A program made the translations under genes and the position numbers. DNA of 64,000 nucleotides from Sphingobacterium sp. lm-10 (GTDB taxonomy: Bacteria > Bacteroidota > Bacteroidia > Sphingobacteriales > Sphingobacteriaceae). The stretch is from contig NZ_JAMJWC010000001.1 of NCBI RefSeq assembly GCF_023554555.1, forward strand, positions 1,612,001 through 1,676,000, in the 5' to 3' direction. Below the pieces are notes generated by a model. The model worked only from the letters and a program-made list of their open reading frames with translations, ran no database searches and was not told the origin of the DNA. This document shows, one piece after another, positions 8,832 to 17,516 of this stretch (its first letter is position 1; each line of letters starts with the position of its first letter).

Positions 8832-9956
8832 ATGAAAGTGAATAATTTATTAGAGCGTGCCTTAAAGTTTGACTTCCTTACGCAAGAGGAAGGTGTTTTT
8901 CTTTATCATAATGCCCCGACTGCTGACCTGGCTTACGTGGCTAACGAATTGAGAAAAATTCAAGTTCCGCATGGCAAAGTCACCTGGCAGATAGATCGCA
9001 ATGTAAATACAACAAACGTGTGTATTGCGAATTGCAAGTTTTGCAACTTTTTTCGCCGGCCTGGCCATGCCGATAGTTATATTACGGACATCGAAACCTA
9101 TAAGCAAAAGATTGAAGAAACTTTCAAATTTGGGGGAGATCAATTACTACTACAAGGTGGCCATCACCCCGATTTAGGATTATCCTTTTACGCTAATATT
9201 TTCAAAGAACTCAAATCTCTTTATCCAAATCTGCGCTTACACTCTTTAGGCCCACCTGAGATAGCCCATATTGCTAAGCTCGAAAACCTATCGCATATTG
9301 AGGTGCTGCGTTCCCTCAAAGAATCTGGGTTAGACTCCTTGCCAGGTGCCGGAGCAGAAATCTTGAATGATCGGGTTCGTCGGTTAATATCTAAAGGAAA
9401 ATGTGGCGGACAAGAATGGTTGGATGTGATGCGCGCTGCTCACCAGATTAATCTGCCCACTTCAGCAACCATGATGTTTGGCCATATTGAAACAATTGAA
9501 GAACGCTTTGAGCATCTCGTATGGGTACGAGAAGTGCAGCAAGAGAAACCAGAAGGCCATTACGGATTTGTTGCCTTCATACCCTGGCCTTTTCAGGATG
9601 ATGGAACGCTACTGAAACGCCTACGTGGTATCACCAATGATGTGACGGGTGATGAGTACATACGAATGATTGCCCTCAGTCGGATTATGTTGCCGAATAT
9701 TAAAAATATTCAAGCTTCTTGGCTCACAGTCGGTAAGCGCACCGCACAGTTGTGTTTGCATGCTGGCGCAAATGACTTCGGATCGATCATGATTGAAGAA
9801 AATGTAGTTTCAGCCGCCGGTGCACCGCATCGTTTTACGTCTACTTCTATTCAGGAGTCGATCAAAGAAGCTGGCTTTGAACCGCAATTACGCAACCAAG
9901 TCTACGATTTCCGCACCATGCCAGAGCAGATGGAAGTACAGGTGATTGATTACTAA
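8832..9956 (+). CDS. mqnC: Cyclic dehypoxanthinyl futalosine synthase (MqnC)
   Basis: This radical SAM enzyme cyclises dehypoxanthinyl futalosine in the futalosine route to menaquinone. The 374-residue protein has the [4Fe-4S] motif C64-x3-C68-x2-C71 within NVCIANCKFCNFFRR. The C-terminal GANDFGSIMIEENVVSAAGA is characteristic of MqnC rather than MqnE or CofH. No other mqn gene adjoins it, though a UbiA-type prenyltransferase lies 5 kb away. It is transcribed from the promoter directly upstream; no terminator hairpin is evident behind it. Confidence 0.93.
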   Translation: MKVNNLLERALKFDFLTQEEGVFLYHNAPTADLAYVANELRKIQVPHGKVTWQIDRNVNTTNVCIANCKFCNFFRRPGHADSYITDIETYKQKIEETFKFGGDQLLLQGGHHPDLGLSFYANIFKELKSLYPNLRLHSLGPPEIAHIAKLENLSHIEVLRSLKESGLDSLPGAGAEILNDRVRRLISKGKCGGQEWLDVMRAAHQINLPTSATMMFGHIETIEERFEHLVWVREVQQEKPEGHYGFVAFIPWPFQDDGTLLKRLRGITNDVTGDEYIRMIALSRIMLPNIKNIQASWLTVGKRTAQLCLHAGANDFGSIMIEENVVSAAGAPHRFTSTSIQESIKEAGFEPQLRNQVYDFRTMPEQMEVQVIDY

Positions 9957-10261
9957 TCTACGATCGCTCCCACGTAATCCTATGGTAAGAATAACACTTA
10001 AGATAGCTAAGCAATAGCACATACATGTATTAAGTGTACTCAAGCCTTGTGGTCACATGTCTATCAGGCAGTGTTTAATTTTTTACGGGTGAACTCCAAT
10101 CCCACACATTGGTATCATTATGTGCTAGAAAATGCCATTCCATATTCATCTGCAAAAAAAGATCGATAACTAACTGATTTTCAGATTATATTTTTTTGTA
10201 AAAAACTGGTTAAATCTATTTTTCTTATATATTTTTACAAAAAAAAAGACATACCTGCTCA
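9957..10261. other. Intergenic region, AT-rich
   Basis: About 305 bases lie between mqnC and a small acidic gene. I see no frame longer than about 30 codons, no hairpin terminator and no RNA-like fold. The last 100 bases are very A/T-rich with long T and A runs. TATATTTT at 10228-10235 is one base off a -7 element and could serve the small gene at 10262. Confidence 0.5.
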
Positions 10262-10426
10262 ATGGAAAACGTGATGGAAACGATGGAAAAAAGCTTTTTA
10301 GAAGATGAGAAGTTATTCAACTTCGACGGACCCGAAGACGACGATAATGAGTTCGACGATGACTTGGATATTGAAGGATTAGATGTGGTTGGTGATGACG
10401 ATTTCGACGACGACGACAATTTTTAA
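10262..10426 (+). CDS. Very acidic 54-residue protein, unknown function
   Basis: An ATG at 10262 opens a 54-codon frame ending in TAA. Of 54 residues, 25 are Asp or Glu and only two are Lys, with no Arg or His (net charge near -23). The first 20 residues (MENVMETMEKSFLEDEKLFN) could form an amphipathic helix. The rest is Asp runs punctuated by Phe, Leu and Val (FDDDLDIEGLDVVGDDDF). A 15-bp terminator stem begins 29 bases after the stop, which supports a real transcription unit. I recognise no family. A DNA-mimic, a chaperone-like acidic tail or a metal-binding peptide are possibilities only. The antisense Ser-rich frame is a shadow of the Asp codons. Confidence 0.65.
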   Translation: MENVMETMEKSFLEDEKLFNFDGPEDDDNEFDDDLDIEGLDVVGDDDFDDDDNF

Positions 10427-10455
10427 TGGTTTACTAGCAAACACCAAATGCTTCT

Positions 10456-10488
10456 AGAAAAGACAGGCTAAATTAGCCTGTCTTTTCT
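10456..10488. terminator. Bidirectional terminator
   Basis: A perfect 15-bp stem (10456-10470 and 10474-10488, AGAAAAGACAGGCTA and complement) with a 3-base loop and T/A tails on both sides. It serves the acidic gene and the convergent XRE gene. Confidence 0.88.
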
Positions 10489-10499
10489 ATTTAAAAATT

Positions 10500-10829
10500 T
10501 TATCTTTTATGTAGTTGCTCATAAAGATCAATTACTTTCTTCTGCAATTCGATCACTTCTAGCTCACGTGTTTGCAGTCTTTTTCCCAATTCTTTCATCT
10601 CCTCCTGAACACCTTTACTTTCTTCCGAATCGGCGTCAGATAGCAACAATACAAGACTAAGCTCGAAAAGGTTTGCTATTTGATTTAAACGAGAAAGGTT
10701 AACATCGGTGATACCAGTTTCGATTTTTGAAAACGCCGGAATAGAGATGTCTAGTCTCTTGGCTACATCTTCTTGACTCCAGCCTCGCTGATGTCTTAAT
10801 AGTCTAATTTTTTTTCCTAATGTGTTCAT
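10500..10829 (-). CDS. XRE-family helix-turn-helix regulator
   Basis: This 109-residue DNA-binding protein has an HTH_3 domain at about residues 6-60 (KIRLLRHQRGWSQEDVAKRL, then DISIPAFSKIETG as the recognition helix region). It is followed by a charged coiled-coil tail (residues 70-108, with ELGKRLQTRELEVIELQKKV) that probably dimerises it. No ligand or toxin domain is present. It is preceded by its own -7 element and is convergent with the acidic gene, so a regulatory link to that gene is not implied by position alone. Its targets are unknown. Confidence 0.85.
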   Translation of the reverse strand: MNTLGKKIRLLRHQRGWSQEDVAKRLDISIPAFSKIETGITDVNLSRLNQIANLFELSLVLLLSDADSEESKGVQEEMKELGKRLQTRELEVIELQKKVIDLYEQLHKR

Positions 10830-10867
10830 AGATAAATTTTGTACTCTTTTGTTTATAGCAGATAGAG

Positions 10868-10875
10868 CAAATTTA
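10868..10875 (-). promoter_or_regulatory. -7 element of the XRE gene
   Basis: TAAATTTG on the minus strand is a perfect TAnnTTTG, 38 bases before the XRE ATG, in the short gap after mpl. No clear -33 TTTG is seen. Confidence 0.5.
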
Positions 10876-10914
10876 ACTAAAAAACATAAAACGCAGAAAT
10901 AAAATAAGGAAATT

Positions 10915-12285
10915 CTACGTCTCTTTCAAAAATTTATCTGCCAAACTAGCCATATTGACCCCATTATGGGTGTTTGAACTCATAAAAAGCAAGTTATACC
11001 CATTAGAACGAAAAGATTCCAAAAAGGATTCTAGCTCACCTATATCGCTGATAATGTGGAAAGATGGGTGATCAAACGCTTTAGCAAGATTGTGCTCTAA
11101 AAGATTGGTGGTAATATTTTTTTCTTTATATGAATTTATATTAACAAAAGCGACTGCGTGATCCGACTCTTGCATACTATGCTGATACTGTTTCATAATA
11201 TCATCTTCGATAGCATCATAAGGATTCAGCTCGATGAAAGTAACCAGTGCTTTGGCAGGAAATTGCTCTTTGATAGCATGAATGCTAGATTTCACCTTCG
11301 ATGGGCTATGTGCAAAATCCTGATACACCACGCTCCCATTACCACTGGCAACAAACTCCAAATAACGGATGGAACTTTTAAAGTCTTGTATTGCATGATA
11401 AAACTCTTTTCGTTTCACACCAAGCCATTCGCATACCGTATACGCACCCACAATATTCGACAGGTTGTGCTTACCAAAAACTTTTAACGGGTACTCGTGT
11501 CCACAAACAGATACCGACGTAACGCCTTTATTGATGCTATAATCTGGTAATTTGTAGCCGTGTCTATTGATTTTTAAATCTTTGGTCTCTTCCAAGATTT
11601 GATGCAAACTGGCGTTGTCTTTATTATAAATCAACGTTCCTTTTGGAGTGATGCTTTCGATAAACTTACGAAACTGCTGGAAATAATCTTCGCTGGATAT
11701 AACTGTGCGAAAGCTATCCCATTCAATCCCGGTAATTAAAGCAATATTAGGGCGGTACAGGTGAAATTTAGAACGATTATCCAACGTAGATGCATAATAC
11801 TCATCTCCTTCGATAATGATTAAAGGACTCGTATTGGTCAGCTTTATCAGAGAATCAAATCCCTCCAGATGTGCTCCTACTAAATAATCAAATTCGACGC
11901 CCATCTGTCGCAACACATGCATAATCATGCTCGTGACGGTCGTTTTGCCATAAGTGCCAGCAATGACTACACGTGTTTTATTCACGCTTTGCTCGTACAC
12001 AAATTCAGGGTATGAATAAATCTTCACCCCCAATTCCCGTGCTTTTTTCAGCTCTGAATTATCTTCTGAGGCATGTTTACCCAAAATAATAGCATCCAGC
12101 TCTTCCGTAATTTGATCAGGAAACCATCCCAATTCCTTTGGGAAAAGATGGGCTTTTTCCAAACGTGATTTAGAGGGCTCCACGATCTGATCATCTGATC
12201 CGGTGACTTGATGCCCTTGCTCAGCCAGATTAATGGCTAAGTTGTGCATGATACTGCCGCCTATCGCTATAAAATGTACGCGCAT
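10915..12285 (-). CDS. mpl: UDP-N-acetylmuramate:L-alanyl-gamma-D-glutamyl-meso-diaminopimelate ligase
   Basis: This Mur-ligase family enzyme recycles cell-wall tripeptide by joining it to UDP-MurNAc with ATP. The 456-residue protein has the N-terminal Rossmann-like MurC/Mpl domain (HFIAIGGSIMHNLA, SDDQIVEPS), the ATP loop GTYGKTTVTSM at about residues 109-119, and the central motif IIEGDEYYAS. A C-terminal ligase domain follows with YQDFAHSPSKVK. GSIMHNLA and EGDEYYAS distinguish Mpl from MurC. It is the last gene of a compact minus-strand operon (glmU-like, tpiA, prmA, mpl), 18 bases after prmA. Confidence 0.93.
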   Translation of the reverse strand: MRVHFIAIGGSIMHNLAINLAEQGHQVTGSDDQIVEPSKSRLEKAHLFPKELGWFPDQITEELDAIILGKHASEDNSELKKARELGVKIYSYPEFVYEQSVNKTRVVIAGTYGKTTVTSMIMHVLRQMGVEFDYLVGAHLEGFDSLIKLTNTSPLIIIEGDEYYASTLDNRSKFHLYRPNIALITGIEWDSFRTVISSEDYFQQFRKFIESITPKGTLIYNKDNASLHQILEETKDLKINRHGYKLPDYSINKGVTSVSVCGHEYPLKVFGKHNLSNIVGAYTVCEWLGVKRKEFYHAIQDFKSSIRYLEFVASGNGSVVYQDFAHSPSKVKSSIHAIKEQFPAKALVTFIELNPYDAIEDDIMKQYQHSMQESDHAVAFVNINSYKEKNITTNLLEHNLAKAFDHPSFHIISDIGELESFLESFRSNGYNLLFMSSNTHNGVNMASLADKFLKET

Positions 12286-12303
12286 ATCCTTTTCCTATCC
12301 TAT

Positions 12304-13146
12304 CTAGCTATTTTTTACAAACATCGCAGAACACCAACGATCTAACACCTTCTGGTCATTAAAGACCAAACCAACCGATTGCGCCTTTTGTTTTAAAATG
12401 TCTAAATCCTCGCCCTCGTAAAAACCTGAAATGTACAGTTTCCCATCAGACGATAAGCTCTCGCTGTAGCTTTCTAACTGATCCAGTAGAATATTCCGAT
12501 TAATATTAGCCAAGATTACATCAAAAGATTTACCGGCGATCTGTTCTTGAGAACCCAACGCGGCCTCAATCTTAGTAATCTCATTTAGTGCACTGTTTTC
12601 CGCCACACTACTCACACAGATCTCATCGTAATCTACCGCAAGAATAGAACTAGCGCCACGTTTGGCTGCGGCAATGGCTAAAATACCGGTACCACATCCC
12701 ATATCCAGCACTGCTTTTCCGTCCAAGTCGGCGTCTAAGATGTAAGAAAGCATCATAGCCGTGGTCTGGTGATGCCCAGTACCGAAAGACATCTTCGGAT
12801 CGATTACAATCTCATATTCATACTGAGGTTGTGGGGTATGAAAAGTAGCACGTACGTACAAACGTCCGTCTACCGTAATAGGTTGAAAATTGCTTTCCCA
12901 CAGCACATTCCAATTCTGTTCCTCCACCTCCTGAACTTCGTAATCTACCTCATACCCTTCTGCCTCGCGAACCAATAGACTCTCTAATGCGGGGATATCT
13001 AGATTAGCTGCCGGAATATAGGCTACAAATCCGTCGGTCGTATATTCAAACGTATCGTAGCCTATATCTCCTAATTCAGCGATCAGTAGATCCTTTTGCC
13101 AATCCTCGATAGTAGAGGAAGAAAAAGTGACTGATGTATATTTCAT
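12304..13146 (-). CDS. prmA: Ribosomal protein L11 methyltransferase
   Basis: This S-adenosylmethionine-dependent enzyme methylates ribosomal protein L11. The 280-residue protein has a small N-terminal substrate-recognition domain (to about residue 100) and a class I methyltransferase fold with AdoMet motif LDMGCGTGILAIAAAKRGA. DPKMSFGTGHHQTT is characteristic of PrmA, and NILLDQL sits in the late motif. It is the third gene of the operon, starting 6 bases after tpiA. Confidence 0.95.
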   Translation of the reverse strand: MKYTSVTFSSSTIEDWQKDLLIAELGDIGYDTFEYTTDGFVAYIPAANLDIPALESLLVREAEGYEVDYEVQEVEEQNWNVLWESNFQPITVDGRLYVRATFHTPQPQYEYEIVIDPKMSFGTGHHQTTAMMLSYILDADLDGKAVLDMGCGTGILAIAAAKRGASSILAVDYDEICVSSVAENSALNEITKIEAALGSQEQIAGKSFDVILANINRNILLDQLESYSESLSSDGKLYISGFYEGEDLDILKQKAQSVGLVFNDQKVLDRWCSAMFVKNS

Positions 13147-13152
13147 ATAATA

Positions 13153-13920
13153 TTAAGCATTGAATACCTTCGCGATATCCAAGAAGTCACGCGATTTCAA
13201 CGATGCGCCACCAATAAGGCCTCCATCGATGTCTTTCTGTGAAAACAAATTTTGTGCATTAGATGGGTTACAACTTCCACCGTATAGAATGGATGTATCT
13301 TCAGCAATAGCCTCTCCATATTGCTCTGCTACAGTTTTGCGGATAAATGCATGCACTTCCTGTGCTTGCTCCGGCGAAGCTGTTAACCCTGTACCGATAG
13401 CCCATACCGGCTCATATGCCAATACAACGCGCTCGAAATCGGTCGCAGACAGATGGAATAAACCCGCTTCTAGTTGTGTTTTGATCACGTCAAAAAAACG
13501 TCCTGATTCACGCTCTTCTTTCGTCTCACCAATACAAAAGATCGGAGTCAACTGATGTTTCAATGCTGCGTTTACTTTCTCTGCCAACAGGGCATCAGTT
13601 TCTTTAAAAAAAGCACGACGCTCAGAGTGTCCCAATATCACATGATTGGCGCCAACAGATTTCACCTGTGAAGCAGAAATCTCTCCAGTATAAGCGCCTG
13701 ACTCTGCTTCATGAATGTTTTGTGCACCAATGTGTACATTGTTGACACCGGAAGAAAGTTTTGCAATACTAGATAAATGAATAGCCGGACTACATACCAC
13801 TACTTCTTGGGAACCCACTACTTCATCCTTCACCATGTTCACAATTTCTGAGAACAGACTAACACCCTGCTCATAGTCTAAATTCATTTTCCAGTTTCCT
13901 GCAACGATATTCTTACGCAT
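13153..13920 (-). CDS. tpiA: Triose-phosphate isomerase
   Basis: This enzyme interconverts dihydroxyacetone phosphate and glyceraldehyde-3-phosphate. The 255-residue TIM barrel shows Lys11 in AGNWKMN, the electrophile His98 in ILGHSERR, catalytic Glu170 in AYEPVWAIGTG and the phosphate loop YGGSCNP, so it should be fully active. It lies 5 bases after the glmU-like gene and 6 bases before prmA. The aldolase and GAPDH genes that act beside it in glycolysis are also in this window but in other units. Confidence 0.97.
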   Translation of the reverse strand: MRKNIVAGNWKMNLDYEQGVSLFSEIVNMVKDEVVGSQEVVVCSPAIHLSSIAKLSSGVNNVHIGAQNIHEAESGAYTGEISASQVKSVGANHVILGHSERRAFFKETDALLAEKVNAALKHQLTPIFCIGETKEERESGRFFDVIKTQLEAGLFHLSATDFERVVLAYEPVWAIGTGLTASPEQAQEVHAFIRKTVAEQYGEAIAEDTSILYGGSCNPSNAQNLFSQKDIDGGLIGGASLKSRDFLDIAKVFNA

Positions 13921-13925
13921 AATTT

Positions 13926-15143
13926 TTATTTTGATAAACTATATAAATATTTTTTTCTTAAATTTTCTGTTAAAGCATGCTGACACTCAAATATACGTGA
14001 ATCCACAAGATTCATCGTATTAATTTTTTTAGCATCTCTACGTACTAACATGGCAATAAACTTATCCAACTGATAGGCTTCGGATCGCTCGTCGGTAAGC
14101 CAGAGAAAGTCAGGCACAAATTTGGGAATAAATCGCGACAAGGCCAGCTGTGCTCCCACTCCAATCACCGTACCGGTTGTAAACCGTGTATGTATCGCGG
14201 CCATAGCAAAATCGCCCATAATAAGTCCGCATTTCAGCAACCCCGTATCCCGATAATTTTCGGATGAATAATCATACAAGCGAACATTCTTCCAATCGTT
14301 TCGTAGGTTGGAATTGGAAGTACCTGCCCCTAAATTACATCCCTCACCAATGACGGCACAACCCAGATAACCTTCATGTCCTTTAGCAGAATTTCCCCAG
14401 ATAACCGTATTATTTATTTCACCGCAAACAGTAGCTCCTGGCCCTATGGTTACGTTGGGATACAAACGAGCTCCGGTCTTCACTCGGGCGCCAGCACATA
14501 TCGCTACCGGCCCTTTGATATACACACCATCTTCAATCACAACGCCTGCTCCAATGTAAACGGGCCCTTCTTCTGTATGAATTGACACACCGCGAAACGA
14601 TGGTGTCCCCTCTAAAAAGAGTTGATTGCCGTATAATGTATTTCCTTCTGGCAAAGAGACCGCATTAGCAGCATGCTGACCATGTACCAAGTCCGAATTA
14701 ATCTCGCCCGCATTCGTGAGATAAATATCTTCCGGGTGCTCTATACTTACAATAGATCCGTCAAAGCCTACAACAGTAAAAGCAGATACTATTGCCTCTG
14801 TGAAATTGCTCAAATTCAAAGCATGACAGGCAATCCATTCTCCGTCTTTCATCAATACAGAGCCGATTGGCAAATTATTCACCCGCTCCACAAGCTCCCT
14901 ATCGGGTATAACATTTCCTTTTATGACGTATGCGGAATCAGGGTATTGCGATGCTTTTGTGTATTTCTCGCGCAAATAATCTACAGTGAGGTATGAAATG
15001 GATCGACCATTGGTAAGTAAAGACCATTTCTGCGCGATCGTATAAATTCCGACTCTCAAATCAGACACCGGACGAGTAGCCACGAGCGGCAATAACTGTT
15101 TTCGCCAGGCCGCATCATCAAATAGAAAAATAGCGTCGATCAT
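13926..15143 (-). CDS. GlmU-related putative sugar nucleotidyltransferase/acyltransferase
   Basis: This 405-residue protein belongs to the Bacteroidota GlmU-like family. A degenerate nucleotidyltransferase-like N-terminal part (MIDAIFLFDDAAWRKQLLPL, TRPVSDLRVG) is followed by a C-terminal left-handed beta helix of hexapeptide repeats (about residues 180-330; GPVAICAGARVKTGARLYPN, VIGEGCNLGAGTSNSN). The N-terminal half lacks the clear G-x-G-T-R pyrophosphorylase loop of true GlmU, so the exact reaction is uncertain; a role in UDP-sugar supply for the envelope is likely. The frame extends 5 codons to a TTG, but I chose the ATG at 15143, which lies 4 bases after a -7-like TATCTTTA. It is the first gene of the operon with tpiA. 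Confidence 0.85.
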   Translation of the reverse strand: MIDAIFLFDDAAWRKQLLPLVATRPVSDLRVGIYTIAQKWSLLTNGRSISYLTVDYLREKYTKASQYPDSAYVIKGNVIPDRELVERVNNLPIGSVLMKDGEWIACHALNLSNFTEAIVSAFTVVGFDGSIVSIEHPEDIYLTNAGEINSDLVHGQHAANAVSLPEGNTLYGNQLFLEGTPSFRGVSIHTEEGPVYIGAGVVIEDGVYIKGPVAICAGARVKTGARLYPNVTIGPGATVCGEINNTVIWGNSAKGHEGYLGCAVIGEGCNLGAGTSNSNLRNDWKNVRLYDYSSENYRDTGLLKCGLIMGDFAMAAIHTRFTTGTVIGVGAQLALSRFIPKFVPDFLWLTDERSEAYQLDKFIAMLVRRDAKKINTMNLVDSRIFECQHALTENLRKKYLYSLSK

Positions 15144-15147
15144 AGGG

Positions 15148-15155
15148 TAAAGATA
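15148..15155 (-). promoter_or_regulatory. Possible -7 element before the glmU-like operon
   Basis: TATCTTTA on the minus strand (one base off TAnnTTTG) ends 4 bases before the ATG at 15143. If used, the operon mRNA is close to leaderless. Confidence 0.35.
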
Positions 15156-15227
15156 CAAAACTAACGCAGAGCTCGTACATCATCCCAGAGATGCACTCTT
15201 TATTGGCTTGGTAACGGCATAAAAAAA

Positions 15228-15252
15228 AGTCTCGACCTTATCGGTCGAGACT
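15228..15252 (-). terminator. Terminator of rpmE2
   Basis: The inverted repeat AGTCTCGACC/GGTCGAGACT (15228-15237 and 15243-15252) is followed on the minus strand by eight T, 31 bases after the rpmE2 stop. Confidence 0.9.
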
Positions 15253-15283
15253 CGTATATGTATAAATATGTCGTGCCAGAAGA

Positions 15284-15532
15284 TTACTTCTTGTTGTAAC
15301 GGCTACGGAATTTATCGATACGTCCAGCCGTATCAACCAATTTCATTTTACCAGTATAAAATGGGTGTGAGGTATGAGAAATCTCCAATTTGACCAATGG
15401 ATACTCGTTCCCATCTTCCCAAGTGGTCGTTTCTCTAGTATCTACACAGGATTTTGTAATGAAAGAGTAGTCGTTAGACATGTCTTTAAAAACAACTAAT
15501 CTGTAGTTTGATGGATGCAAATCTTTTTTCAT
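15284..15532 (-). CDS. rpmE2: 50S ribosomal protein L31 type B
   Basis: This 82-residue ribosomal protein of the large subunit begins [19 protein letters not shown] and contains [21 protein letters not shown] near its end. The zinc-binding CxxC pairs of type A L31 are missing (a single Cys), so it is the type B, zinc-independent form. It stands alone with a near-perfect promoter and a strong terminator. Confidence 0.96.
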   Translation of the reverse strand: MKKDLHPSNYRLVVFKDMSNDYSFITKSCVDTRETTTWEDGNEYPLVKLEISHTSHPFYTGKMKLVDTAGRIDKFRSRYNKK

Positions 15533-15571
15533 TTTATCTTATGATTACTTGTATACTCAATAATTGAGGTG

Positions 15572-15603
15572 CAAAGTTAACGTATTCTCTATATATATTC
15601 AAA
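15572..15603 (-). promoter_or_regulatory. Promoter of rpmE2
   Basis: On the minus strand TTTG (15603-15600), 20 bases, then TAACTTTG (15579-15572). Both elements match the Bacteroidota vegetative consensus; a leader of about 35 bases precedes the ATG. Confidence 0.75.
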
Positions 15604-15693
15604 TATTTTGAACAAATATTATTGCTCTATGTTTTAGGCTAACCCGAGTAGCCATACAAAGCAATTTTAAGCCAAAAAAACCCTTAAATTTTC

Positions 15694-15701
15694 TAAATTT
15701 G
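15694..15701 (+). promoter_or_regulatory. -7 element of lysS
   Basis: TAAATTTG is a perfect match, 31 bases before the lysS ATG. The region upstream is A/T-rich without an obvious -33 TTTG. Confidence 0.55.
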
Positions 15702-15732
15702 CACTAGGTTAAAAATAAGAAATAGAAATAAT

Positions 15733-17454
15733 ATGGCACTTTCCGCACAGGAACAGCAACGCAGGCAAAATCTTCAGGGTATCATCGATTTAGGTATAAA
15801 CCCTTATCCTGCGGAGGAGTTTGAGGTCAATGTAACCGCAGCCGATATCACGGAGAATTACGAAAGAGATAAGTTAAACTACAAGAATATTAGTTTTGCA
15901 GGACGCATTATGAGCCGCCGCATTATGGGCAGCGCATCGTTCGTAGAGCTTCAAGATTCTACCGGCCGTATCCAGGCGTATGTGAAGCGCGATGATATTT
16001 GCTCCGGAGAAGATAAATCCTTATACAACACCGTATTCAAAAAACTGCTAGATATTGGCGACATCGTCGGGATACAAGGATACGTGTTTACCACGCAAAC
16101 CGGCGAAATCAGTATTCATGTGCAAGCATTGAAAGTACTCACCAAAGCCTTGCGTCCGCTACCTATCGTCAAAGAAGCAGAAGGCAAGATATATGATGCA
16201 TTCACCGATCCAGAGCAACGTTACCGTATGCGGTACGTGGATTTGATTGTGAATACGCAAACCAAAGAAACCTTTGTAAAGCGCACCAAATTATATAGTG
16301 CTATGCGTCAGTTTTTCAATGATGCAGGTTATATGGAAGTAGAAACTCCGGTATTGCAATCCATACCAGGCGGAGCCGCTGCACGCCCATTTGTGACCCA
16401 TCATAATGCCCTAGATATCCCACTTTATCTACGTATTGCCAATGAATTGTATTTGAAACGTCTGATTGTTGGTGGTTTTGATGGCGTATATGAGTTCTCC
16501 AAGAACTTCCGCAACGAAGGTATGGACCGCACGCACAATCCAGAATTCACGGTCATGGAAATCTATGTGGCTTACAAGGATTACCATTGGATGATGAACT
16601 TCACCGAGAAATTATTGGAGCATTGTGCTATCGCCGTAAATGGCACTTCTAAAGCCACTTTTGGTGAGCAGACAATTGACTTCAAAGCGCCATTTGTACG
16701 CGTTACCATGACGGATGCCATCAAACAGTTCACTGGTTTCGATATCTCTGGAAAATCGGAAGAAGAACTTCGCGAAGCTGCCCGCGGAATGGGAATCGCT
16801 GTAAACGACACCATGGGAAAAGGTAAATTGATCGACGAGATTTTTGGAGAGAAATGTGAAGGTAATTTTATCCAACCGACATTCATCACCGATTACCCTA
16901 TCGAAATGTCGCCACTAACAAAAAAACATCGGGATAACCCGGAGTTGACGGAGCGATTCGAATTGATGGTATGCGGTAAAGAGATTGCCAATGCCTATTC
17001 GGAGCTGAATGATCCAATCGATCAGCGCGCGCGTTTTGAAGATCAACTAACCCTTTCGGAGAAAGGTGATGACGAGGCTATGTTTATTGATCAGGACTTT
17101 CTACGGGCGTTGGAGTATGGCATGCCGCCTACCTCGGGCCTAGGAATTGGAATGGATCGTTTGATCATGTTTCTAACCAATAACGCTTCGATTCAAGAAG
17201 TCTTGTTTTTCCCTCAAATGCGCCCAGAAAAAATAAGTAAGGTATCTACGGAAGAAGAGTTTGCGGCATTGGGAATTCCAGCTGGCTGGGTACCTGTTTT
17301 GCAAAAAATGGGTTTTGAAACCATTGAGTCATTGAAAGAAGCGAATCCTAATAAAGTCTTTAACGACTTGGGCGGGATGCGCAAAAAATTGAAATTGGAT
17401 CTGTCAATGCCTTCGAAAGAAGAAGTGGCGGCATGGTTTGCTGCTGCACAATAA
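15733..17454 (+). CDS. lysS: Lysyl-tRNA synthetase, class II
   Basis: This enzyme charges tRNA-Lys. The 573-residue protein has the N-terminal OB-fold anticodon-binding domain (about residues 55-150) and a class II catalytic core. Motif 2 is FRNEGMDRTHNPEFTVMEIY and motif 3 is GLGIGMDRLIMFLTNNAS followed by VLFFPQMRPE. It is about 70 residues longer than E. coli LysS because of a C-terminal helical domain (ALGIPAGWVPVLQKMGFETI, then NDLGGMRKKLK), an addition I recall from Bacteroidota LysS. It is a single-gene unit between its own promoter and terminator. Confidence 0.96.
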   Translation: MALSAQEQQRRQNLQGIIDLGINPYPAEEFEVNVTAADITENYERDKLNYKNISFAGRIMSRRIMGSASFVELQDSTGRIQAYVKRDDICSGEDKSLYNTVFKKLLDIGDIVGIQGYVFTTQTGEISIHVQALKVLTKALRPLPIVKEAEGKIYDAFTDPEQRYRMRYVDLIVNTQTKETFVKRTKLYSAMRQFFNDAGYMEVETPVLQSIPGGAAARPFVTHHNALDIPLYLRIANELYLKRLIVGGFDGVYEFSKNFRNEGMDRTHNPEFTVMEIYVAYKDYHWMMNFTEKLLEHCAIAVNGTSKATFGEQTIDFKAPFVRVTMTDAIKQFTGFDISGKSEEELREAARGMGIAVNDTMGKGKLIDEIFGEKCEGNFIQPTFITDYPIEMSPLTKKHRDNPELTERFELMVCGKEIANAYSELNDPIDQRARFEDQLTLSEKGDDEAMFIDQDFLRALEYGMPPTSGLGIGMDRLIMFLTNNASIQEVLFFPQMRPEKISKVSTEEEFAALGIPAGWVPVLQKMGFETIESLKEANPNKVFNDLGGMRKKLKLDLSMPSKEEVAAWFAAAQ

Positions 17455-17475
17455 ACACGTGCTACTTATTCAATA

Positions 17476-17516
17476 TAATAATAAGGGGAGAACGAAATGT
17501 TCTCCCCTTATTATTA
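17476..17516. terminator. Bidirectional terminator between lysS and THX
   Basis: A perfect 18-bp stem (17476-17493 and 17499-17516) with core AAGGGGAGAAC and A/T-rich flanks. Its right arm overlaps the last codon of the convergent THX gene. Confidence 0.88.

Noticed and set aside
10225..10419. Ser-rich minus-strand frame opposite the acidic gene
   Set aside because: It is the complement of GAC/GAT/GAA codons; the Ser/Lys composition is a shadow of the acidic protein and there is no promoter or terminator for it.
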